Below, one piece after another: positions 8,213 to 14,485 of a stretch of DNA of 14,485 nucleotides. Source of the DNA: Phoronis ovalis (lineage: Eukaryota; Phoronida; Phoronidae); NCBI GenBank assembly GCA_028565635.1, contig JAOXYB010032076.1, positions 1 through 14,485 on the forward strand, in the 5' to 3' direction. A model generated the notes under the pieces. That model worked only from the letters and a program-made list of their open reading frames with translations, was not told where the DNA came from and searched no databases. The position numbers and the translations under genes are program-made. The stretch's first letter is position 1. Every line of letters starts with the position of its first letter.

Positions 8213-8429
8213 CTTACATTTTAGGACAAGTTGCACCCTGTATTCTTTGCAATTTACTAGTTTTATCTTTGCATATTATAAGAGGAGGCATGTTGTTTCT
8301 TTTTTACTTCAAAAAAATTATTTTAATTTTGAAACTGTCTCACAAATGTTGAGGAAAAAAAACATTGTGAAGCATATATTTTTGTGAACCTCGTATAACC
8401 AAATAGCATGGCTATATTTTATCAGAGTT

Positions 8430-8435
8430 TTTAAT
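8430..8435 (-). promoter_or_regulatory. Candidate polyadenylation signal of facing gene
   Basis: The plus-strand TTTAAT is ATTAAA on the minus strand, about 150 nt after the stop codon of the 573-residue ORF. ATTAAA is the commonest variant hexamer, but it is frequent by chance in AT-rich DNA. Confidence 0.25.
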
Positions 8436-8585
8436 CTAAATAAAACTAATGGCATAGCAGTAACTAATTTTTCTGAAATTATTATTGCATAAGATCAACA
8501 AACTTAACAACCATCACACTTTGTGACAATAAACTGTACAAAATACAACTGGTGATGCCAGCGCCAAGGGACTAAGCAAAGACGG

Positions 8586-10307
8586 CTAATTTAGAGACGG
8601 GAAAATGATTTTACTCGATCTCCTAGGAGTAGCTCTTCTTGGAAAACCGTTGTTATATAAATTACCATCTGAATGACTAAGGTTTGCTGGTAGAAGACCG
8701 TCTCCGCTAGTTATAGAAGTTCTTTTGAGCGACATCTTTTGTTCATTATGAGACTGACGTTGTGAATTGTCTGTCATTTTTGTGTCGACATTGGTTCTCA
8801 ATTTTGGATATAATGTTGGCGAAACTGATCGTCTTTCAACCGAATTTACATCAGAATCATTTTCAAAAGTGCCTTCAATACTAACTTTAGGTAGATATTT
8901 AGAGTTTCTGCGAGTATTTTGCCATTTATTTTTAATATCAACGTCAGAAAGTAAATCTTGTTTCAGTCTTTCAATTTCTTCCTCATTGGCCATAAAAACG
9001 TTATTTTTCCGCTGTCTTCCTTTTGGTTGCGCATCCTCTTTTGTACTGATAACAAGTTTGTTATTATCTCTAACGTCTGTCTTTAAACTTTCCTTTATAG
9101 AGTATAACACGTCTTCATTTACAATTTCCTCATTAAACTTCTTATGCATTTTATCAAATGTACCGCTTAGTCGCTGCATATTCAACCCGTCCCTTATCCT
9201 AGCTAATTCTAAGAAGGACAATCCCGATTCTTCCGAGGATGTAGATAGTTTTCTGTCGTCCTTAGATACTCCATGCTTAATTTCCGCTGTAGAGGAAAAT
9301 TTCGTCTCGTCACCGGTAATGACAGTTTTGTCCATTGGGTTTTTATTTATGGAGCTGGATTTTTGAAAATTAACATCTTTATCATGTAAAATAGATAAAT
9401 TTTTATCTGGTAAAGCTACGTTCCTTTCTAACTCCGAGATACCTCTAACACTAGATGGCGCTTCATCTAAGTTAGTTTCCTTGGTCTTTGTCTTGGTGAT
9501 ATCAATTTTTGCTAAAACTGGTTTTGAAAGTATCAAATTTGCCTTTTTAGTTAAAACAGTCTCCAGTCCAATGCCGTTTACTTTTTTCGGCACACTTTGT
9601 ATAACATCGACGTTTGCATTAACTCGTGATGATACAGCCTTTTGAGTCGGCTCATCACGACATACCTTACATTGCGATCGTCCACAATTATATTCTTCCG
9701 CTTCGCATTTATTTGCGTCATTTCTATAAGAGGTACTTGTTACAGGATTTTCCGAAATACTGGGTAAAACATGATATTTTCCTAAATTTTGTGACACAAT
9801 TGTTTTGCTATTTGCCTTCTCATCTGACGGCGGCACAGCGTTGATGTGAGATAGTAATGGTTTTTCCCAGATACTCGATAACCTTTTTCCTTTAAATCGT
9901 TCTTTCTGTTTAAAATAATCTTCCCTAATTTCGTTAGAAACTTTTCTTTTCCTTATCTCTTTAATGTTAGGTTTTGATTCTAACTTACTGTTAGCACTTT
10001 CGACTTCGAGCACCTCTTGTATCGGAGATGGTCTTCTCGAAATTGCCGGTGGAATTTGTTGGATACTCGTCCCACTGAGTTTTCTTATCCTGTGCTTATA
10101 ATCTAATATCGAATTCTCCATAGATTTCTGACTCAGGTTTATGTCTTGCAAGCTCTTTCGTAATTTTTTTTTGAAATGTTTGATTTCTTTTTGACAAGCA
10201 ATTTCATTTGATGTGTTACGTCGCTGCGTTGAATCTTTAACTTCGCTGTATAACTGTTTAGCTTGTGGTATTCCGTATTCGGAAAATGCGTACTTTTTCA
10301 CTGGCAT
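8586..10307 (-). CDS. Intronless ORF, 573-residue uncharacterised hydrophilic protein
   Basis: A 1,722-nt frame runs from the ATG at 10307-10305 to TAG at 8588-8586. An in-frame TAA two codons upstream fixes the start unless a splice junction intervenes. Chance is very unlikely at this length in such AT-rich DNA. I do not recognise the protein. It is rich in Lys, Ser, Asn, Glu and Asp, has no membrane segment or signal peptide, and is probably largely disordered. Residues 35-78 are highly charged and may form a helix or coiled coil. Residues 201-216 hold four cysteines (C-x6-C-x4-C-x2-C), a possible metal knuckle. Two ordered-looking patches are SSEESGLSFLELARIRDGL (358-375) and EEEIERLKQDLLSDVDIKNK (442-461). 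Basic Arg-Arg-Ser/Thr motifs near the C-terminus look like phosphorylation or nuclear-localisation signals. It could be a fast-evolving single-exon gene, a retrogene, or one large exon with unseen 5' UTR exons. Confidence 0.85.
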   Translation of the reverse strand: MPVKKYAFSEYGIPQAKQLYSEVKDSTQRRNTSNEIACQKEIKHFKKKLRKSLQDINLSQKSMENSILDYKHRIRKLSGTSIQQIPPAISRRPSPIQEVLEVESANSKLESKPNIKEIRKRKVSNEIREDYFKQKERFKGKRLSSIWEKPLLSHINAVPPSDEKANSKTIVSQNLGKYHVLPSISENPVTSTSYRNDANKCEAEEYNCGRSQCKVCRDEPTQKAVSSRVNANVDVIQSVPKKVNGIGLETVLTKKANLILSKPVLAKIDITKTKTKETNLDEAPSSVRGISELERNVALPDKNLSILHDKDVNFQKSSSINKNPMDKTVITGDETKFSSTAEIKHGVSKDDRKLSTSSEESGLSFLELARIRDGLNMQRLSGTFDKMHKKFNEEIVNEDVLYSIKESLKTDVRDNNKLVISTKEDAQPKGRQRKNNVFMANEEEIERLKQDLLSDVDIKNKWQNTRRNSKYLPKVSIEGTFENDSDVNSVERRSVSPTLYPKLRTNVDTKMTDNSQRQSHNEQKMSLKRTSITSGDGLLPANLSHSDGNLYNNGFPRRATPRRSSKIIFPSLN

Positions 10308-11004
10308 GATTTAGTAGTAATCAAGAAGGTAATTACATAGATGAGCAGCACAATATTACGTTTTCCTATCAAAGTTTCAACCATTAATGCAATTTCTTAT
10401 AGTTCGTATCACGAAATGTACAGTTTGTTGTCATGCAGTGATTATAGTGCCTGAGGATGCATGTTTTGAGACTGCTATCTGTTGCCCATGTATCGGTAAT
10501 CCTCTTGCATGCTTAGACTGCGCTGGAATTAGCTTGATTATAGCTGCATATCAGTAATGTACCATAGAAGTACGGTTACGTAATACATTTTAATTAATAA
10601 TTAAAGACGTGTAATAAAAATGAAGTAACTTTTCCTGTGAATCTTGGAATGGTGCAACAGTATACTAGTCGTTTAATTTGATAAATTTATACGAGCCGAC
10701 ATATATATTATTACTACTAGAAATAAATATACCATATAAGCATTATAGGACAAAACTTTATATAGATGCTTGCTTCTGGTTCGCTGCCATGCCGTGGTTT
10801 AACACTAGACTAGTAATTAAACATTCAGAACAAATGTTCTACATAGTTAACTGGTTGAAGCTTGAAAGAAAATTAATTTCATGTTCACCCTAACTATTAT
10901 TTTCATTTTTTCTCCGTAATTCGTTCTTAAGTTAATTTTCAATTCAATGTCCGACTCCGTTATTTTTGTGTAATTGTGTCTGCTTTTCAAGCTGATCTTT
11001 TTTC
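10308..11004. other. Non-coding region 5' of the orphan ORF
   Basis: This should contain the promoter and 5' UTR of the minus-strand ORF, but no clear TATA box, initiator or CpG-rich patch was recognised. The short open frames here have no coding character. Confidence 0.45.
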
Positions 11005-11078
11005 TTCTGCTTAACAAAAAATATTTTGCTAAACTACTAATTTCTGCTTAACAAAAAATATTTTGCAAAACTACTAAT
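11005..11078. repeat. 37-bp tandem duplication
   Basis: Two adjacent copies (11005-11041 and 11042-11078) begin TTCTGCTTAACAAAAAATA and end in CTACTAA plus T. They differ at one base (TTTTGCTAAAC against TTTTGCAAAAC). The near-identity points to a recent replication-slippage or repair event. Confidence 0.93.
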
Positions 11079-12611
11079 TTGATGAAACACTTTCATCAAC
11101 CAATCTTATTCGATTTCCGTCGCTCCGTTTTTAGGATTTGAATATAACGATTTATATATGCTTATCTTCTGTGATACAATTTCTTCAAATCTGAATTAAA
11201 TCTCCAAGTTAAGTTTGCTTGCATTTCTAAATGTCAAATGAATTAATCTTTGCCTATTTTTAGTGGCGTTCCATATCATTCGCGAAATATTACATTTAAG
11301 AGCCGTCACTAAGTGTCATTACAACCCGCACACCAGCCTCTGACTTACAGTAAGCCAAATTATACCTTATCTCGTTATGAAAACAGATAAAACCTTAGGA
11401 TACATAAATTAGTTACGAAGAAACATTGATTTTCTGTGCTTTATCAATTAATACGCAGATAAACCTACTGTTGATTCCTTATCTCAGTTAAAACACATTA
11501 TTTGCATTCGTCACATCCAATGAAGTTTTTTCTCCTTTTAATTAGGTAATTTGACAAGTTAGGTAAATTGTTAGTCTTTATATACAAATTTCTACTGTTG
11601 TAAATTAAAAAATATGCGAGTTGGCGTTCAATATGTACTAGTCGGTTACTTGTGCCTAAAGAATATGATTTAAGGCAATCGTATTGTACCCGCAGGTATG
11701 ACGCAATATATAGCAAACGTTTCCAGGAAAAACACCCAGGAAGGTATCTTCACGTTTTATCGAAGAATGACCCACTCTTATTCACAGCGCCGAGTTCTTT
11801 ATGCTCATCATCGAACATTGCGCATATTTAATACTATATGTATCATTTAACATTACCAGGGTTCTTTACCTGCTTAAAATTGACCGTTAAGCGTACGTAG
11901 AGCTTCTTATTGTTGGCCTTTCAACAAGTTTGCTTAGTCCATTTACATAATGTTGATGTTCGTATTTTAGCGCCATGGTAACCATAACGTTTTAATCATT
12001 TATTAAATATATAAAGATGATGTTAGATAATAAATGATTTAACAGGGTCTCTTAATGCAATGTCAAGAAATGCATTACAGGCTCGAGTATGTGTATTTTC
12101 ATGTCTGACGTATAAGAGGTCACTCACGTATATCGTATTCGATTCTATTAAATTCAAACATTATAAATATAATTTGGACTTAAACTTTCCGAAATATCAG
12201 AAATTGCTTAAGTTTGATACCTTTATACAGTAGGTTATATAATTATTAGAAAGTCAACGATGTCAGAAAGATCGAGAAAAATAGTTGTCATTTCCAGGTT
12301 TTTCACTGCATTTTGCTATGTGTTTGTCAAAATGAATGTTTGAATTATTAGCAAATTGTAATAGGTAACTTAAGAATATCACATTTAATGCGTAGTGTAT
12401 GTAATGTACGGCCTAGTGTATGTGCGGTAATCAAAATGTTAAATTAGTAGATCAATTCGATTTAGATTATATAGTATAAAATGGAGCAGCTATATCAATG
12501 AAAACAAATAATATGACCGTTTTACAATCAAAATTTTATTTTAATTTTCCGCAAGCACTTTTTATTGAAATCACAATTAAATCACAAAGGTATTTTTAAT
12601 TACGTATTTGG
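11079..12611. other. Non-coding AT-rich intergenic sequence
   Basis: No open frame with coding character, RNA gene or clear repeat was seen on either strand. A 72-codon minus-strand frame at 11716-11498 has no recognisable motif. Confidence 0.5.
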
Positions 12612-12678
12612 TTTACTTACTATTAAATTAAATTAAATTATTTATTTACTATTAAATTGTTTATTTACCATGAAATTA
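12612..12678. repeat. AT-rich imperfect tandem repeat
   Basis: Three related units, TTTACTTACTATTAAATT, TTTATTTACTATTAAATT and TTTATTTACCATGAAATT, follow one another. The first is expanded by a pentanucleotide run (TTAAA repeated, 12623-12640). Confidence 0.7.
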
Positions 12679-13799
12679 TTTTCCACACTTTATGTTGTAA
12701 CAGTTTTAAAGCTGAAACATAAGTTATTTTTTTTTTAAATGTGTTTCCGACATTTTACATTAAATTTTACTCAAACGTTATGATCTTTCAAAAATTAAGA
12801 CCAATTAAATTAAATCGTCCTCGCATTAGATAGGTGATCGCGAACAACTTTACGGAGTCATTAAAATCACAAAGAAATAATTCGAACTGCGTATTTAGTT
12901 CTAGTTACCAAATGAAGTCTACCTGTCTTACCGAGGACAGAATAATCAAATAATATATTGCACTTGCGTACAGATTCTTAAATTGATGAGCTACAACGAA
13001 CGAGTAAAGTGTGTAGGTTAAACTGATAAGTAAAAAAAGCAATAAGGGTCCGTATTAAAAAGACATTTCTATAAAGAAAATCGAGTGAGTTTCTTTTATT
13101 TGCGCTTTGTGACAGACGCATACACACTTCGCTTGTTACTTACTCATAGGTGGTCGCTCATATTTAAGAATCTCTACATCTTTCTTTACAACGACCCCGC
13201 ATTAAAAACTACAGTTATGATTAATTAACTTGAGGCGGAGGCAGCATAAAAAGTTATTTGATAAAGTGTCTTGAAGCTGAGACAGAGAAGCAACAGTTGT
13301 TTGATACACATTTGAGAACATTGGTCCCACCATTCGAACCATTATTTACAGTTATTTCAAGGTACACGTAATAGCGTAAATTAACAGTTTAAGAGGTGTC
13401 TTGTTCTGTAGATAGTCAGTGTAGTCATAGGTATTAAATGTTTTCTTTTTTATTATTGCCAATACGCGTATTTACTATCAATGGTAATTTTGTCACTCTA
13501 AGATTAAGAACAATTGTTTATTTCCCGTATTTTTTCAAATGTCATTATATTTTTGTAAATTTTTATTTATGCAGTGTTTTTTTTTATTGCAAACTTGTTA
13601 AGTTTTTAAAAATATTGCGGCAAGGATGTACGTAATTTGTAAGGTGAAGTTTCCTAATTTCTTGAAAATCAGATTTAAACTAAACCAAATATTTTATTAT
13701 ATGATGTAAACTGCAAATTGGCTTGTAAAGTATAAGAGATAAAATAATAGCCGTAGATCAAGTTGAGTTTAGAAATGAAATGATAGTTTCATTTACTTA
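12679..13799. other. Non-coding AT-rich intergenic sequence
   Basis: No gene or RNA was recognised. Just before the MITE, AAATGAAA (13773-13780) and TTTCATTT (13787-13794) form a small inverted repeat. Confidence 0.5.
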
Positions 13800-13868
13800 C
13801 TATCGTTTGCAACGAAATGCGATCCTGTTGTTTAGTGGTATCTCGTTTGTGACGTTTCATTTTATGAT
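13800..13868 (+). repeat. MITE left terminal inverted repeat
   Basis: The outer 23 bp match the right end exactly. The inner block TAGTGGTATCTCGTTTGTGA at about 13833-13852 also matches, offset by a short indel. Confidence 0.85.
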
Positions 13869-14041
13869 GAGGCATTACCGCATTAGCTTCAACCGCAGCG
13901 GGAACATTCAAGTATTAGAACGCGAGCACTTTGTGACGATATGATAACGATGTAGATTAAATGTTCACACAAATTCCCACTGCGGCTTAAGCTAGCCAGT
14001 ATGGTAATTATAATCCTTTGTTGCATGACTAATGTCCTCAT

Positions 14042-14114
14042 TCAAAATGCGAACGTCACAAACGAGATACCACTAGGCCTAGACCACAAGGTCGCATTTC
14101 GTTGCAAACGATAG
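14042..14114 (-). repeat. MITE right terminal inverted repeat
   Basis: Reverse complement of the left end. It contains a 10-bp palindrome, CTAGGCCTAG, where the left arm has a shorter sequence, which accounts for the indel between the arms. Confidence 0.85.
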
Positions 14115-14116
14115 TA

Positions 14117-14485
14117 TTAGTAAAGCAAACACGTTTTATGTCGATCTTTATCATTCAAAGCCGTGATGCATTTTTGTGTCATATAGGCAACTTACAGAGA
14201 AGGTCACATTTTCTGTTTCTATTATTTTTTGCAATAATATATACCTTTTATTATTTTCAGGGCAGGTTTGTGGCGATGCGTGCTGCAGTCATACAGGGTG
14301 AATGTGGAGGTTATGTTTGCTATTGCAGTAATTGATTTTTTTCGCTTGCTCAGTGAAATCAAATAATAAATACAAGAATTCAATGAAATATTTAGTTCAT
14401 TTACTATAATTATGTAAATCGTAACAATCAGATGGAATCAATTCAACAAGCTGAAAGGAAAACTTTAACTACTGTAGTGTTGAAA
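14117..14485. other. Non-coding right flank, possible isolated splice acceptor
   Basis: A pyrimidine-rich tract ending TTATTATTTTCAG at 14260 could be a splice acceptor, followed by a frame reading GRFVAMRAAVIQGECGGYVC to a stop near 14335. There is no recognisable domain and no partner exon, so this is not called as a gene. Confidence 0.3.

Larger units (their letters stand above)
13800..14114. mobile_element. Near-palindromic MITE with TA target duplication
   Basis: The left end starts CTATCGTTTGCAACGAAATG and the right end, read on the minus strand, has the same first 23 bases. After a small indel, TAGTGGTATCTCGTTTGTGA continuing CGTT is again shared by both arms. Similarity then continues imperfectly inwards (GATGAGGCATTA against AATGAGGACATTA; AACCGCAGCGGGAA against AAGCCGCAGTGGGAA), so most of the 315 bp is a fold-back. 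TA lies directly outside both ends (13798-13799 and 14115-14116), matching the TA duplication of Tc1/mariner-like transposition. It has no coding capacity and must be mobilised in trans. Divergence between the arms shows that it is not newly formed. Confidence 0.85.

Noticed and set aside
8767-9366. 199-codon plus-strand open frame
   Set aside because: It lies entirely antisense within the 573-codon minus-strand ORF and has a low-complexity Ser/Leu/Phe composition typical of a shadow frame.
13325-13350. TTCGAA with a B-box-like match, possible minus-strand tRNA
   Set aside because: The flanking bases do not form a T-arm stem (AATGG against GGTGG) and no acceptor or anticodon arm can be folded.
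13438-13635. 65-codon Phe/Leu-rich plus-strand frame
   Set aside because: The composition reflects T-runs; no motif and no supporting context.
14261-14335. Possible exon after a TTTTCAG acceptor
   Set aside because: No donor, partner exon or recognisable protein motif; a single acceptor-like site is common in AT-rich DNA.

Overview
The window is nuclear DNA from an invertebrate metazoan. It is AT-rich, carries a spliced gene with GT-AG introns of about 360-630 bp, and holds degenerate non-LTR (LINE) retrotransposon copies, short inverted-repeat elements and minisatellites. Nothing bacterial (operons, ribosome binding sites) or viral is seen. The phylum cannot be fixed from the sequence; these LINE families are common in invertebrate animals.

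Layout. Positions 1-230 are a minisatellite built on a GACCCTCA core. Positions 320-1147 hold a minus-strand LINE copy that keeps a cysteine-rich N-terminus, the front of the reverse transcriptase and the C-terminal tail, but has lost the endonuclease and the catalytic YADD palm. A second, plus-strand LINE pseudogene lies at about 1340-2700, head-to-head with the first, and ends in CA and GAA microsatellites. Positions 2701-4185 are non-coding and hold a 33-bp minisatellite (2987-3253) and a possible 128-bp inverted-repeat element (3464-3591).

The best-supported gene is EDC3 (enhancer of mRNA decapping 3), plus strand, six coding exons between 4189 and 8153, predicted 480 residues. It has the full family architecture: N-terminal LSm domain, FDF motif and C-terminal YjeF_N domain. 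It should act in cytoplasmic 5'-3' mRNA decay and P-body assembly, bridging the decapping enzyme DCP2 and the helicase DDX6/Me31B.

Facing it on the minus strand is an intronless 573-codon ORF (10307-8586) for a hydrophilic, probably disordered protein that I do not recognise. The two stop codons are only about 430 bp apart, so their 3' UTRs may overlap. Nothing else suggests that the two genes work together.

From 10308 to the end I find no convincing gene. This part holds a 37-bp tandem duplication (11005-11078), an AT-rich simple repeat (12612-12678) and a 315-bp near-palindromic element (13800-14114) whose inverted repeats are flanked by TA on both sides, like a Tc1/mariner-type MITE. No CRISPR array, tRNA, rRNA or obvious new multi-gene system is present. 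The most open items are the orphan intronless ORF and the short non-autonomous elements.
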